Notes: generated from the letters alone by a model not told the origin. Shown: positions 24,915-34,468, counted from the first letter of the stretch. The stretch is 64,000 bases of DNA from Verrucomicrobiota bacterium (GCA_003218375.1 QHNH01000015.1:1-64000), one strand, 5' to 3'. Numbers and translations are program-made.

Positions 24915-25834
24915 CAGGGTCTCGTGTTTCGCCGCGGATTCTGCTGGCGCTCAGCCGCGGCCCGCGCTTCCTCTTTCGCGGCGCTGTCTCGATAAAAGAG
25001 AACGCCGTGCGCGCGCAGGTTGCTGACCAGTGCGCGCAAATCATTCGCAAACTCCTGGTTCGTCAGCAGCGTGGCGAGTGCGCCTTTGCCGCTCGAGGCC
25101 TTCTGGATGACTTCGGTTGCCGCCTGAATTGTTTTCCGCGCCTCGGCAATCGTCCCTGGCAGGTCGTCCGCGGCTTTTTTCGCCGAGTCCATCGCCTCAC
25201 TCGCCTTGTCCAGGACGCCGTCGACCTTCTGGCTCGACGCCGCCAGCGCCGTCGTCGCCGTATTCAAATTCTCCACGGCCGCTTTGACGTTTTCCAAATT
25301 CGTCGGCGAAAGCGCTTCATCGTTCAGTCGCAAGATGGCGGCGTTCGCATTTTGCACCGCGGTGCGCAGATCGGTGACGAGCGCTCCGCCTTCCTTGGTC
25401 AGATCATCGAGGCCCGTTTCGCGGGTGCCTTCGATCACGCTGTTCTTCGGGATGAATTCCTGGCCGATTCGCGCCGGAACGCTGACCGCGACGAAGCGAT
25501 CCCCAAGCAAACCGGAAGAGCCGACCGTAAACCGGCTCCCGGCTGGAATTTTAACGAAATCGAAAACCCGCAGCGGCACCTCGACTCCCTGGCCCGATTC
25601 GGCCAGGCGCGGTCCGCCCGAGACGTGCCCGATTTTCGCCCCGGACAGAAGGACATCGGAACCTTTGAGCAGACCGCTCGCATCCGGAAACTTCACTAAC
25701 AATGGGTAGTAATGTTGAAAGCCTTCGCCGATCCGGCCGAACTGCACCAGAAGCACGGCGAGCACTCCGAGCCCGACGAGGACAAAGCCGCCCACTTTCA
25801 GCTCCAGGGTTTTGTCGCTGTGACGGGTCGCCAT
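24914..25834 (-). CDS. mlaD: MlaD-like MCE domain lipid transport protein
   Basis: The product has 306 residues. One N-terminal membrane helix (VGGFVLVGLGVLAVLLVQFG) is followed by an MCE domain (YYPLLVKFPDASGLLKGSDV, LSGAKIGHVSGG, FTVGSSGLLGDRFVAVSVPA) and a long helical C-terminal part (residues 150-270) rich in Ala, Lys and Asp. MCE proteins form hexameric periplasmic rings that carry phospholipids between the membranes. The helical tail is longer than in E. coli MlaD, as in many MlaD-family proteins outside Proteobacteria. Order on the minus strand is mlaE, mlaF, mlaD, PIN-TRAM. Confidence 0.88.
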   Translation of the reverse strand: MATRHSDKTLELKVGGFVLVGLGVLAVLLVQFGRIGEGFQHYYPLLVKFPDASGLLKGSDVLLSGAKIGHVSGGPRLAESGQGVEVPLRVFDFVKIPAGSRFTVGSSGLLGDRFVAVSVPARIGQEFIPKNSVIEGTRETGLDDLTKEGGALVTDLRTAVQNANAAILRLNDEALSPTNLENVKAAVENLNTATTALAASSQKVDGVLDKASEAMDSAKKAADDLPGTIAEARKTIQAATEVIQKASSGKGALATLLTNQEFANDLRALVSNLRAHGVLFYRDSAAKEEARAAAERQQNPRRNTRP

Positions 25835-25884
25835 TTTTTTCTCAGGGGATTAGCTCACCGAACCTATCACGGGTTCTCTTCGCG

Positions 25885-26649
25885 TCAGCCAGATTTCGGC
25901 GCGCCATTCTCCGACCTCCCGAGCATGAAATCCTGGATCAACGGATCAGTCGAGATTTCGAGTTCCTGTGGGGTTCCATAAAAATAGATCCGCCCCTCGT
26001 GCAGATAGGCGATGTGATCCGCGAGATGAAAAGCGCTTTTCATATCGTGGGTGACGACAATGCTCGTCACCCCAAAACGTTTTTGGAGACGACGGATCAG
26101 GCGGTTGATGCTGTCCGATACGACCGGATCGAGACCGGACGTCGGTTCATCGTAAAGAACGCACGAAGGCCGGCGGATGATCGACCGGGCCAGGCCGACG
26201 CGTTTTTTCATTCCGCCGCTCAAGTTCACCGGCATCTTTTTTTCCTGTCCCTCGAGCTCGATCACATCCAGCATCTCGCGCACTTTCTCCGCGACTTTTT
26301 CCGGATCGCGCTCGCCGGCTTCCTCCAACGGGAACGCGATGTTTTCCTCGACCGTCATCGAGTCGAAGAGCGCGCCGCCTTGAAAAAGAATGCCGACCTT
26401 GCGCCGGATCCGGGCCAGTTTCCGTTCGGTGAGCCCGATGATGTTTTCCCCCTCGATCCAAATCTCGCCGGCGTCGGGCTGCATCAATCCGATGAGATGT
26501 TTTAGCAAAACGCTTTTGCCGCCACCGCTCCGGCCGATGATTACCAGGGTCTCGCCTTTCGCGACGGTCAGATCGACGCCCCGCAAAATCTCCTGCCGGC
26601 CGAGTTGTTTCGCCAACCCTCGGACCTCGATCATCGAGGAGGAATTCAC
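25885..26649 (-). CDS. mlaF: MlaF-like ABC transporter ATP-binding protein
   Basis: The product has 254 residues. Walker A (GRSGGGKSVLLKHLIG), the ABC signature (LSGGMKKRVGLARSI), Walker B (CVLYDEPTSGLDP) and the H-loop (VVTHDM) are all intact. LSGGM and GGALFDSMTVEENIAFPL are typical of the Mla/Ttg2A group. It would power lipid movement by the MlaE permease and MCE ring. The stop is 50 bases before the MlaD start, and the start follows the mlaE stop within three bases. Confidence 0.93.
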   Translation of the reverse strand: MNSSSMIEVRGLAKQLGRQEILRGVDLTVAKGETLVIIGRSGGGKSVLLKHLIGLMQPDAGEIWIEGENIIGLTERKLARIRRKVGILFQGGALFDSMTVEENIAFPLEEAGERDPEKVAEKVREMLDVIELEGQEKKMPVNLSGGMKKRVGLARSIIRRPSCVLYDEPTSGLDPVVSDSINRLIRRLQKRFGVTSIVVTHDMKSAFHLADHIAYLHEGRIYFYGTPQELEISTDPLIQDFMLGRSENGAPKSG

Positions 26650-26651
26650 GA

Positions 26652-27449
26652 TTACTGGTAGCCCGCGGGGAAAATAATGTTCAGGCCCATGGTGAGGAAG
26701 AAATTGAAAATGAGCACGGCCAGCGAAGCGTTCACGACCGCTTCCGTGGTGGCTTTGCCCACGCCCACGGCGCCTTCCTTACTCGTCAGGCCTTTGTGAC
26801 AGCTGATGAACACGATCAACAACGCGAAGCAACCCGCTTTGGTCAACGCCATGATGATGTCGCGCATTTGCGTCCAGCGCACCATGTTCGCCATGTAGTA
26901 AGTGCCGTTTACTTCGAGCAGGAAAATCGCCACGAAATATCCGGCGGCAATTCCGATCGCGACCGCTTCCGCCACCAGGAGCGGCATGGAGACCATCATC
27001 GCGAGGGTGCGCGGGACGACCAGGTAATCGATCGGATGCACGGCCAGGGCGCGGAGGGCGTCGATCTGCTCGGTCACCTTCATCGTTCCGATTTCAGCCG
27101 ACATCGAAGCACCGACTCGCCCGGTCACCATCAACGCCGTCAGGACCGGACCCAGCTCGCGGCAAATCGATACCGAAACGACCGCACCTACGGCCGAGCC
27201 CATCCCCAGCTTGTTGAATTGAAAATACGTCTGGGCCGCGAAGACCGCGCCGGTGAACGCGCCCGTGATCACGACGACGAGCTGCGAAAGCAACCCGATC
27301 TCGACAATCTGTTGCATGAACAAGCGCCAGCGAATCTTCTGCGCAAACGCCGAACTGATCGTCTCACCCGCCAGGACGACGACGTCGCCGACGTAAACGA
27401 CGAAGGAAACGACCGAGTGGCCCAGCGCGGTTAACAATCGAGCGAACAT
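26652..27449 (-). CDS. mlaE: MlaE-like permease of the lipid ABC transporter
   Basis: The product has 265 residues with five to six membrane helices, the length of MlaE. Signatures include RWRLFMQQIVEIGLLSQLVV, SICRELGPVLTALMVTGRVG, ASMSAEIGTMKVTEQIDALR and a C-terminal helix (VLIFNFFLTMGLNIIF). It forms the inner-membrane part of the retrograde or anterograde phospholipid transporter with MlaF and MlaD. Genes for MlaB and MlaC are not next to it, which is common outside Proteobacteria. Confidence 0.92.
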   Translation of the reverse strand: MFARLLTALGHSVVSFVVYVGDVVVLAGETISSAFAQKIRWRLFMQQIVEIGLLSQLVVVITGAFTGAVFAAQTYFQFNKLGMGSAVGAVVSVSICRELGPVLTALMVTGRVGASMSAEIGTMKVTEQIDALRALAVHPIDYLVVPRTLAMMVSMPLLVAEAVAIGIAAGYFVAIFLLEVNGTYYMANMVRWTQMRDIIMALTKAGCFALLIVFISCHKGLTSKEGAVGVGKATTEAVVNASLAVLIFNFFLTMGLNIIFPAGYQ

Positions 27450-27476
27450 CGGTTTGAGGCGATGCGCAGCCGCGGC

Positions 27477-27740
27477 TTACGTTTCGAGGAGCTGCGTCTT
27501 CGTCTTCGGGCGCAGCTCCGCCGGGATCGCGCCGACAAATTTCGGGTCGAGACCGAGCTTGCGAAAAACCGCGCGGATCTCGCGAAAAGTCACGATGGGC
27601 GCTTCGAGTTCCATGTAAACGATGTCGTGATTGCGATCGACCTTGTAGTGCAGACCCGCAATCGCGCCCAGCTCGATATCCAGCTCGAGGATTTTGTTCA
27701 GATCGCGCACGCCGGCCGCGTAAACTTCCAGTTCCAGCAC
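27477..27740 (-). CDS. conserved small ACT-like hypothetical protein
   Basis: The product has 87 residues from a GTG at 27740 (LELEVYAAGVRDLNKILELD). The longer open frame to 27914 would read through a family B palindrome (27781-27862) and is rejected. The sequence alternates beta and alpha (VDRNHDIVYMELEAPIVTFR, EIRAVFRKLGLDPKFVGAIP) like an ACT or ferredoxin-like small domain. Function is unknown. It lies 27 bases upstream of mlaE in the same direction. The repeat may have replaced an original 5' end. Confidence 0.6.
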   Translation of the reverse strand: MLELEVYAAGVRDLNKILELDIELGAIAGLHYKVDRNHDIVYMELEAPIVTFREIRAVFRKLGLDPKFVGAIPAELRPKTKTQLLET

Positions 27741-27780
27741 GCGCTCATGGTAGGGGGAAGCCCGCGATGATGCAAAACCT

Positions 27781-27862
27781 CTTCTGTAGCCGCTTCGCTG
27801 TGCGAAGCGTGAGACCGGCGTTGCCACATCTCGCGCCGCCCACAGGGCGGCGGCTACAGAAG
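27781..27862. repeat. palindromic repeat, family B
   Basis: The arms CTTCTGTAGCCGC and GCGGCTACAGAAG enclose GCTTCGCTGTGCGAAGC on the left and GCCGCCCACAGGGCGGC on the right. The two inner palindromes have different bases but both still pair. Confidence 0.85.
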
Positions 27863-27928
27863 AGAGAATTGCGCGGGCGCGTTCCGTGCGATAAAGGGAG
27901 ATGTCCATGAGCAAACCGGCGTTTCGAT

Positions 27929-28318
27929 TTGTCTGCGGTCTTCACCCGCAGCGAGCCGCCCGGTGATTACTTCGTCGGACGACGGTATTACAAACAGGAT
28001 TACAAATTCTGGGGCTACGTGCGCAAGCCAGGGCAGCCGTGGAGCACGGCCCAGCTCGTGGTTTTCAACGAAAAGGAAAAGCTCGCGCCGGACCGGGAGA
28101 AACTGAGTTTCGGCAGCGATAATAATTACGAATACAAACTCTACGGCAATTTCAGCGGCCAGACCGTTTACGAGCCGGCCAGCAATGGCTTCTATCCCGA
28201 GTTCGTCCTGAAACGATACGAGTTGGTCTCGACGAATCCCGTCCCGATTTTCCGCAGCCAATACAGCGATCGCGCCCGCGCCGCGCTCGGGCGGACCCAG
28301 ATAGAAAAGCCCGAATAA
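27929..28318 (+). CDS. conserved hypothetical protein, probably missing its signal peptide
   Basis: The product has 129 residues from a TTG start. The body (PPGDYFVGRRYYKQDYKFWG, QPWSTAQLVVFNEKEKLAPD, DNNYEYKLYGNFSGQTVYEP) is hydrophilic and beta-rich, of a type I associate with small exported proteins in Verrucomicrobia, but no named family is recognised. No signal peptide is present. A short frame starting at 27907 (MSKPAFRFVCGL) stops after about 19 residues in another phase, so a frameshift may have removed the true N-terminus. The stop lies four bases before the recombinase start. Confidence 0.55.
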   Translation: MSAVFTRSEPPGDYFVGRRYYKQDYKFWGYVRKPGQPWSTAQLVVFNEKEKLAPDREKLSFGSDNNYEYKLYGNFSGQTVYEPASNGFYPEFVLKRYELVSTNPVPIFRSQYSDRARAALGRTQIEKPE

Positions 28319-28322
28319 CCTC

Positions 28323-29222
28323 GTGGCCGCGCGCAACTCCCGCGACAAACTCGTCGAGGAATTCCTTCGTTTTCTCGAAGTAGAGCGGAATGTCTCCGCT
28401 CGGACCCTGGCGATCTATCGGCAGGCGCTCGAAGCGTTCCGCGCCCAAAAAGCTGTTCGTTCCTGGCTGAAATGCAGCGCGGACGATTTCCGCGACTATC
28501 TCTTTGCGCTGATGAAGAACGGCCAGGCGCGATCTTACATCCGCCTCCAATTCTCGGCGTTCCGCACTTTCTATCGGTTTCTCGTCGAGCGAAAAAATCT
28601 GCGCCTCGACCCGGTCCGCCAGCTGCAATTGCCGAAAGCGGAAAAGAAACTGCCGCTGGTCCTGACCCAAAAGCAAATCGACGAACTGCTCAGCGCGCCC
28701 TTGCGCGTCCCGAAAGAAAAGGCGGCCCCGACTTGGATGCCGTTGCGCGACGCCGCGATCCTCGAGCTTTTTTACAGCAGCGGTTTGCGTCTCGCCGAAC
28801 TCGCGTCGCTCAACGTGGCCGACCTCGACATCTATACCGAATCGGTCCGGATTCTCGGCAAAGGCCGCAAGGAACGGGTCTGCCCGGTTGGTTTGCCGGC
28901 GCTCGAAGCCGTCTCGCGATATCGCGCCGCCGCGAACGTCCAGGCCGGGCCGCTCTTCATCAACAAATCGCGCCGCCGGATTTCGCCGCGCTCCATCTGG
29001 CTAATCCTGAAACGCTATCTGCGGCATACTTCAATTCCGATCGCCGTGAGTCCGCACAAACTCCGCCACAGCTTCGCAACTCACCTGCTCGATAGCGGCG
29101 CCGATTTGCGCAGCGTCCAGGCCTTGCTCGGCCACGCCAGTCTGTCGACGACGCAGATCTACACCCACGTTACCGTAGAGCGGCTGAAGAAAGCCTACGC
29201 CGACGCGCATCCGCGGGCGTGA
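28323..29222 (+). CDS. xerC: tyrosine recombinase XerC-like
   Basis: The product has 299 residues, normal for XerC/XerD. The N-terminal SAM-like DNA-binding domain (EEFLRFLEVERNVSARTLAI) precedes the catalytic domain with the full set of residues: Arg in SSGLRLAELASL, Lys in GKGRKERVCPVG, His and Arg in SPHKLRHSFATHL, His in LLGHASLSTTQIYTHV, and the nucleophile Tyr in the same segment. Xer proteins resolve chromosome dimers at dif. It lacks the extra helix insertion of integron integrases, so it is not the source of the attC arrays. Start is GTG at 28323. Confidence 0.9.
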   Translation: MAARNSRDKLVEEFLRFLEVERNVSARTLAIYRQALEAFRAQKAVRSWLKCSADDFRDYLFALMKNGQARSYIRLQFSAFRTFYRFLVERKNLRLDPVRQLQLPKAEKKLPLVLTQKQIDELLSAPLRVPKEKAAPTWMPLRDAAILELFYSSGLRLAELASLNVADLDIYTESVRILGKGRKERVCPVGLPALEAVSRYRAAANVQAGPLFINKSRRRISPRSIWLILKRYLRHTSIPIAVSPHKLRHSFATHLLDSGADLRSVQALLGHASLSTTQIYTHVTVERLKKAYADAHPRA

Positions 29223-29225
29223 CCT

Positions 29226-29300
29226 CTTCTGTAGCGGCGGTCTGTGACCGCCGACTATGGTGGCGGAACACTCGGCGGTCATAGACCGCCGCTACAGAAG
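29226..29300. repeat. palindromic repeat, family B variant
   Basis: The arms CTTCTGTAGCGGCGGTC and GACCGCCGCTACAGAAG are inverted. Inner palindromes are GGCGGTCTGTGACCGCC and GGCGGTCATAGACCGCC. It lies between the convergent recombinase and clpC genes. Confidence 0.85.
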
Positions 29301-29304
29301 AAAC

Positions 29305-31779
29305 TTAGCTTGCGCTCGCCGCCGGACTGCCGTGCGGTTCCGCTACGTGAAACGCGAGTTTGTCGCCGGCCACCGTGACTTCGACGATATCGCCCGCCTT
29401 GACCACGCCCCTGAGCAATTCCTCAGCGAGTGGGTCTTCGAGATAACGCTCGACCGCTCTTCGCATCGGCCGGGCGCCATAAGTCGGATCGTATCCCTTG
29501 TTGATCACGAATTCGTGCGCCGGCTCGTCGAGAACGATCTCGATCTCTTTGAGCTTCAAGCGGCGCTTCACCTTGTTCACTTCGAGGTCCACGATCTTCA
29601 GCAGATCGGGCTTGGTGAGCGAATGGAAGACAATGATCTCGTCGAGCCGATTCAGGAACTCCGGCTTAAAGACGCGCTTCGTTTCCTCGAGAATTTTCTC
29701 GCGCATCGTGTCGTAATCCTGCGTGTCCTTCGGCGCGCCGAACCCCATCGTCGTCTGGCGCCGGATCAGGTCCGCGCCCACGTTCGACGTCATGATGATG
29801 ATCGTGTTCCGGAAATCGATCTTCCGGCCTAACGAGTCCGTCACCTTGCCGTCTTCCAAAATCTGGAGCAGCAGATGCATCACGTCCGGGTGCGCTTTTT
29901 CGATTTCGTCGAACAGCACCACCGAATATGGACGGCGCCGGACCGCTTCCGAAAGCTGGCCGCCTTCCTCGTAACCGACATAACCCGGAGGCGAACCAAT
30001 GAGCCGCGAGGCGGTGAACTTTTCCATGTACTCCGACATGTCGATCTGGATGAGCGCGTCCGAATCGCCAAACATGAATTCCGCGAGGGTGCGCGCGAGG
30101 AACGTTTTGCCGACACCCGTCGGCCCGAGGAACACGAACGACCCGATCGGCCGCTTCGGATCTTTCAGGTCGGCGCGGGAACGCCGTAGCGCTTTGCTGA
30201 TGGCGGTGACCGCTTCATCCTGCCCGATCACCCGCAGCTTCAAGTCGCCTTCCATGGCGAGCAGTTTCTGGGTTTCCTTTTGCTCCATCCGCTGAAGCGG
30301 AACGCCGGTGACTTTCGAGATGATGTGCATCATGTCGTCGGCCGTCACGAGTACTTCCTTTTCTTCGCGCTCTTCCCGCCATTTCGTCAAAATGCTGTCG
30401 AGCTTTTCCTTGGTTTGCTTTTCCTTGTCGCGCAGCGAAGCCGCTTTCTCGAAATCCTGGGCCTTAATCGCCGCTTCTTTTTCGACTCGGATCTCTTCGA
30501 TCTCGCGCTCGATTTCTTTCACGTCCGGCGGCCGCGTCATCGCGTTGATCCGCGCCCGCGCCCCGGCTTCGTCCATGACGTCGATCGCTTTGTCCGGCAA
30601 AAACCGGCCCGTAATGTAGCGCTCGGAAAGTTTCACGGCGGTCTCGAGCGCTTCGTCGGTCAGCTTCGCCTTGTGATGCTGCTCGTACTTCGGCCGCAGT
30701 CCTTTTAGGATCAGGATCGTTTCGTCAATCGTCGGGGCGTCCACCTTCACCGTCTGGAACCGCCGCTCCAGGGCCGCGTCTTTCTCGATGTATTTGCGGT
30801 ACTCGTTGAGCGTTGTCGCTCCGACGCATTGCAATTCGCCGCGGCTCAGCGCCGGCTTGATGATGTTCGACGCGTCCATCGCGCCTTCCGCCGAACCGGC
30901 GCCGACGATGGTGTGCAGCTCGTCGATGAACAGGATGACATTCTTCGAGCGGCGAATCTCGTCCATGACCGCTTTGATCCGCTCTTCAAACTGGCCGCGA
31001 TACTTGGTGCCCGCGACCATCAAAGCGAGATCGAGGGTAACGACTTTCTTGTCGCGCAATAACTCCGGCACGTTTCCGTTCGCGATCTCCTGGGCCAATC
31101 CTTCCGCGATCGCCGTCTTGCCCACGCCCGCTTCGCCGAGCAGCACCGGATTATTTTTCGTTCGCCGGCAAAGCACCTGGATGACGCGCTCGATTTCGTT
31201 GTGGCGCCCGATGACTGGATCGAGCTCGTTTTTCTTCGCGAGATCGGTCAGGTCGCGGCCGAACGCGCGCAGCGCCGGCGTCTTGACATCTTTCTTCCCG
31301 GACGAAGGCTCGCCGCCTTCCTGCTCCGATTCCGGTGGAGTGAAATTGGGATCGAGTTCCTTGAGAATCTCATTACGCGTCCGCTCGATATCGACTTCGA
31401 GACTCTTGAGCACGCGCGCCGCGACGCCTTCACCTTCGCGCAATAGTCCGAGCAAAATGTGTTCGGTCCCGACATAAGAATGGTTCAGCGCTTTCGCTTC
31501 CTTCCCCGCGAGCGCGAGGACCTTCTTCACCCGCGGCGTGTAAGGAATGTTGCCGACCATTTTCGTTTCCGGCCCCGACCCGACCTGCTTCTCCACTTCC
31601 ATCCGCACAGTCTCGAGATCGAGTCCCATCTTCTGGAGGACGTTGACGGCAACGCCCTGCCCCAGCTTGATCAGGCCGAGCAAGAGATGCTCGGTCCCGA
31701 CGTAATTATGATTGAAGCGATCGGCTTCTTTTCGAGCGAGAGCCAGGACCTGCTGGGCTCGCGGTGTGAAATTATTCAT
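29305..31779 (-). CDS. clpC: ATP-dependent Clp protease ATP-binding subunit ClpC
   Basis: The product has 824 residues, typical of ClpC. Two Clp_N repeats ([20 protein letters not shown] and [20 protein letters not shown]) are followed by AAA-1 with Walker [14 protein letters not shown], a UVR-like middle region ([20 protein letters not shown]) and AAA-2 with Walker [17 protein letters not shown], then an [20 protein letters not shown] block. ClpC unfolds substrates, including arginine-phosphorylated ones, for ClpP. It is the third gene of the mcsA-mcsB-clpC set, overlapping the mcsB stop by ATGA. No ctsR repressor gene is seen in this window. Confidence 0.97.
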   Translation of the reverse strand: MNNFTPRAQQVLALARKEADRFNHNYVGTEHLLLGLIKLGQGVAVNVLQKMGLDLETVRMEVEKQVGSGPETKMVGNIPYTPRVKKVLALAGKEAKALNHSYVGTEHILLGLLREGEGVAARVLKSLEVDIERTRNEILKELDPNFTPPESEQEGGEPSSGKKDVKTPALRAFGRDLTDLAKKNELDPVIGRHNEIERVIQVLCRRTKNNPVLLGEAGVGKTAIAEGLAQEIANGNVPELLRDKKVVTLDLALMVAGTKYRGQFEERIKAVMDEIRRSKNVILFIDELHTIVGAGSAEGAMDASNIIKPALSRGELQCVGATTLNEYRKYIEKDAALERRFQTVKVDAPTIDETILILKGLRPKYEQHHKAKLTDEALETAVKLSERYITGRFLPDKAIDVMDEAGARARINAMTRPPDVKEIEREIEEIRVEKEAAIKAQDFEKAASLRDKEKQTKEKLDSILTKWREEREEKEVLVTADDMMHIISKVTGVPLQRMEQKETQKLLAMEGDLKLRVIGQDEAVTAISKALRRSRADLKDPKRPIGSFVFLGPTGVGKTFLARTLAEFMFGDSDALIQIDMSEYMEKFTASRLIGSPPGYVGYEEGGQLSEAVRRRPYSVVLFDEIEKAHPDVMHLLLQILEDGKVTDSLGRKIDFRNTIIIMTSNVGADLIRRQTTMGFGAPKDTQDYDTMREKILEETKRVFKPEFLNRLDEIIVFHSLTKPDLLKIVDLEVNKVKRRLKLKEIEIVLDEPAHEFVINKGYDPTYGARPMRRAVERYLEDPLAEELLRGVVKAGDIVEVTVAGDKLAFHVAEPHGSPAASAS

Positions 31780-32894
31780 TGGTTCGGTGGCTCGGGAGTT
31801 TCGCTTTCTAGTTCCTTCGCCACTTTAGTAATATCAGGTTTAGGGAATACTCGCAAACGCTCCCGGATAATTTGGGCGCGCAAATGGTCGCGCTCCTCCG
31901 CGTTCAGCTTCTGCTGAGAGCTCTTTTGCAAATGCGCCGGCTGGGTATCGATGAACAATTCGTCGATCGGCAATCGCCGGTCTTCCGGGAACGCCCCCAG
32001 ATCGACGCCGAGTTTCATGATCGACAAAAGATTGAGCGCTTCCTTTGAGGTCATGGCGTGCGCGAAAGTCAGGACGCCGTAAGCGCGCCCGATCTGGTCC
32101 CAGAGCGTGTTCGATTTTTTCTGGATCAACATCTGGCGAGCGTCGTGTTCTTTTTCGATGATCGTCTCGATCACTTTGCTCAGGCGGTTTACGATCTCGT
32201 CTTCCTTTTCGCCGAGCGTGGTCTGGTTCGAAATCTGGAAGAGATTGCCCATCGCTTCGGTGCCTTCGCCGTAAAGGCCGCGAACGGCGAGACCGATCTT
32301 GTTCACGGCCTGGATGACCTGGTTGATCATCTCGCTCAAGACGAGGCCGGGAAGATGAAGCATGGCGGAGGCGCGCATCCCGGTGCCTACATTGGTCGGG
32401 CAGGCAGTCAGGTAACCGAGGCGCCCGTCATAGGCGAAATCGAGCTTCGCCTCGAGGGTGCTGTCCACTTTGTCCACGAGCTTGAACGCGCTCTTTAGCT
32501 GCAGGCCGGACCTGATCGATTGCATCCTGAGATGATCTTCCTCGTTGACCATGATGCTCAACGTTTGGCGGCGATTCATGATGACCGCGCTGCCGACACT
32601 TTTCGCCGCATGCTCGCGACTGATGAGATGCCGCTCGACCAGCACCTGTTTTTCCAGCGCCGAAAGGTCCTGCAATAATTCCGAAAACGAATCCTGCATT
32701 TCCGGCAGCTCTTCAACGCGCGGCTTGATCAATTCGAGGATCGCCGTGCGCTCGGTTTTCTTCGCCCAGCCCGGAAAGGCGCGCTGCTTGAGATTGCGCG
32801 CGAGCCGGACGCGGCTGCTAATCACGATCTGATGATGCGGCCCCTCGCCGCGCAGCCATTCGCCGCCGGTCGCCATGAGGTTCGCGAATTTCAT
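31776..32894 (-). CDS. mcsB: protein arginine kinase McsB
   Basis: The product has 372 residues. It is an ATP:guanido phosphotransferase of the McsB type: SSRVRLARNLKQRAFPGW, RQTLSIMVNEEDHLRMQSI, CPTNVGTGMRASAMLHLPGL (with the reactive Cys at its start) and the RVFPKP-like C-terminus. It marks proteins by arginine phosphorylation for ClpC degradation. Neighbours are mcsA upstream (two bases between genes) and clpC downstream (four-base overlap), so the three act as an operon. Confidence 0.95.
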   Translation of the reverse strand: MKFANLMATGGEWLRGEGPHHQIVISSRVRLARNLKQRAFPGWAKKTERTAILELIKPRVEELPEMQDSFSELLQDLSALEKQVLVERHLISREHAAKSVGSAVIMNRRQTLSIMVNEEDHLRMQSIRSGLQLKSAFKLVDKVDSTLEAKLDFAYDGRLGYLTACPTNVGTGMRASAMLHLPGLVLSEMINQVIQAVNKIGLAVRGLYGEGTEAMGNLFQISNQTTLGEKEDEIVNRLSKVIETIIEKEHDARQMLIQKKSNTLWDQIGRAYGVLTFAHAMTSKEALNLLSIMKLGVDLGAFPEDRRLPIDELFIDTQPAHLQKSSQQKLNAEERDHLRAQIIRERLRVFPKPDITKVAKELESETPEPPNQ

Positions 32895-32896
32895 GG

Positions 32897-33388
32897 CTAT
32901 ACCGCCTTCCCGTGCTCGAGCTGCTTGATCTGGTCGCGCAAGGCCGCAGCGCTTTCGTAGTTCTCTTCCGCGACCGCTTTCTGTAAATCTTCGTTGAGCG
33001 CCCGCATCCGATCGTCCCGTTCCACTTCGCGGTGCGCGCGCTGCGGAAGTTTACCGATGTGCTCCGTCCCTTTGTGCATCGCCTTCAGCAGGCTGCCCAG
33101 TCCTTCGGCGAACGTGACATAACAAACGCTGCAACCCAGCCGGCCGGTCTTCTTGAAATCAGCCTGGGTGAATCCGCACATCGGGCATTTCTGGGATGGC
33201 GCGCCTTTCTCGATCTCCTCGGTCGCGCCGATGCCGAGCAGCAAATCCGCGAGCGCGAAGCCGGTTGGATCCTGCACGCCTTTCTCCTTCGAGCAGCCCT
33301 CGCAGAGGTTCACCTTCTGCATTTTGCCCGCGACGATTTCCGTCAGGAAAACTGTCGCATCATTGCATTTGCAAACGTCGCACAACAT
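32897..33388 (-). CDS. mcsA: McsA-like UvrB/UvrC-motif zinc-finger protein
   Basis: The product has 163 residues. It has CDVCKCNDATVF, a second Cys pair (NLCEGCSKEKG), CPMCGFTQADFKKTGRLGCS with four Cys in the middle, and a C-terminal UVR motif (LNEDLQKAVAEENYESAAAL). This is the layout of McsA, the activator of McsB and adaptor for ClpC. The ATG at 33388 lies 84 bases after the BCAT gene stop, so the promoter may be there or upstream of ilvE. No CIRCE-like inverted repeat was seen in the gap. Confidence 0.92.
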   Translation of the reverse strand: MLCDVCKCNDATVFLTEIVAGKMQKVNLCEGCSKEKGVQDPTGFALADLLLGIGATEEIEKGAPSQKCPMCGFTQADFKKTGRLGCSVCYVTFAEGLGSLLKAMHKGTEHIGKLPQRAHREVERDDRMRALNEDLQKAVAEENYESAAALRDQIKQLEHGKAV

Positions 33389-33472
33389 CTCTGTAAATTA
33401 GACCTCGAAACGCCTGAAACATTCAACGCTCAACTAGCCTAGCACCTTCTGCGCCGATCGTGCTGCCGGCCC

Positions 33473-34468
33473 CTACTCAAAGATCGGCGTACCTGTGGCG
33501 CGCGTCATTTCGCGAAAGCGCGCGATCATTCGCGTCGTGATCGAACCGGGCTTGCCGCTGCCGATCGTGCGGCCGTCGGCTTTGACCACCGGGATCACTT
33601 CCGCCGCGGTACCGGTGAGGAAACATTCGTCCGCGACGAAAACATCGTGGCGAGTGATATCGGTCTCCGTGATCTTGATTCCCAGCTCCGCCGCGATGTC
33701 GAACGCCACCGAACGCGTGATCCCACGCAGCGCGCCCGCCGCAATCGGCGGCGTGAAGATTCGGCCGTGCTTGATGATGAAGACATTGTCGGCCGTGCAC
33801 TCCGCCACGTTGCCGGCTTCGTTCAACATCAGCGCTTCATCCGCGCCGGCGAGATTCGCTTCGATCCGCGCCATGACGTTATTGAGATAATTCAACGATT
33901 TCACCGCCGGATTCAGCGCCGCCGCGCCGGTCCGCCGCGTCGCGCACGTCACCACGGTGAGGCCTTTCTCGCAAACTTCCTTCGAATAAAGCGCGATCGT
34001 GGTCGCGATGATGATGACGCTCGGCCGCTTACATTGCACCGGATTGAGCCCCAGGTTGCCGACGCCGCGGGTGACGATGAGCCGGATGTAACCTTCGCGG
34101 AGATCGTTTCGCCGGATTGTTTCCAGGAGTGCTTCCGTCATCTCGCCGCGGCCCATCGGGATCTCGAGACAGATCGAACGCGCGGAATCCCAGAGCCGCT
34201 CCAGGTGTTCCTCGAGCCGGAAGACGCGGCCGTTGTAAAAGCGGATGCCTTCAAAAATTCCATCGCCGTAAAGCAGGCCGTGGTCGAACACGGAAACTTT
34301 CGCGTCCGCTTCCGGCACGAACTTTCCGTCGAGATAAATCGTCAGGTCGCGAGCCGGCGCGGACGCCGTTTTCGATTGGTTATCTACCGCAGGTTTAAGC
34401 GGAGCCTTCGCCCTCGTTTCCGGTTTGTCGATGACCGCTCCACCAACTGTCGAAGTTTTTGTTAGCAC
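33473..34468 (-). CDS. ilvE: branched-chain amino acid aminotransferase (class IV)
   Basis: The product has 331 residues from a GTG at 34468, with an N-terminal Lys/Pro/Ala-rich extension of about 40 residues before the catalytic domain begins at TIYLDGKFVPEADAKVSVFD. The HGLLYGDGIFEGIRFYNGRV signature and the PLP Lys in NPAVKSLNYLNNVMA are intact, as are GNVAECTADNVFIIK and CFLTGTAAEVIPV. It transfers amino groups between branched-chain amino acids and 2-oxoglutarate. A D-amino-acid transaminase role is less likely. The N-terminal extension may come from an upstream start; an internal start near residue 41 has no ATG. Confidence 0.88.
   Translation of the reverse strand: MLTKTSTVGGAVIDKPETRAKAPLKPAVDNQSKTASAPARDLTIYLDGKFVPEADAKVSVFDHGLLYGDGIFEGIRFYNGRVFRLEEHLERLWDSARSICLEIPMGRGEMTEALLETIRRNDLREGYIRLIVTRGVGNLGLNPVQCKRPSVIIIATTIALYSKEVCEKGLTVVTCATRRTGAAALNPAVKSLNYLNNVMARIEANLAGADEALMLNEAGNVAECTADNVFIIKHGRIFTPPIAAGALRGITRSVAFDIAAELGIKITETDITRHDVFVADECFLTGTAAEVIPVVKADGRTIGSGKPGSITTRMIARFREMTRATGTPIFE

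Noticed and set aside
28323-29222. XerC-type recombinase as the integrase of the attC arrays
   Set aside because: It lacks the additional domain that defines integron integrases and is of ordinary Xer length; it also lies far from both arrays with no attI-like site.
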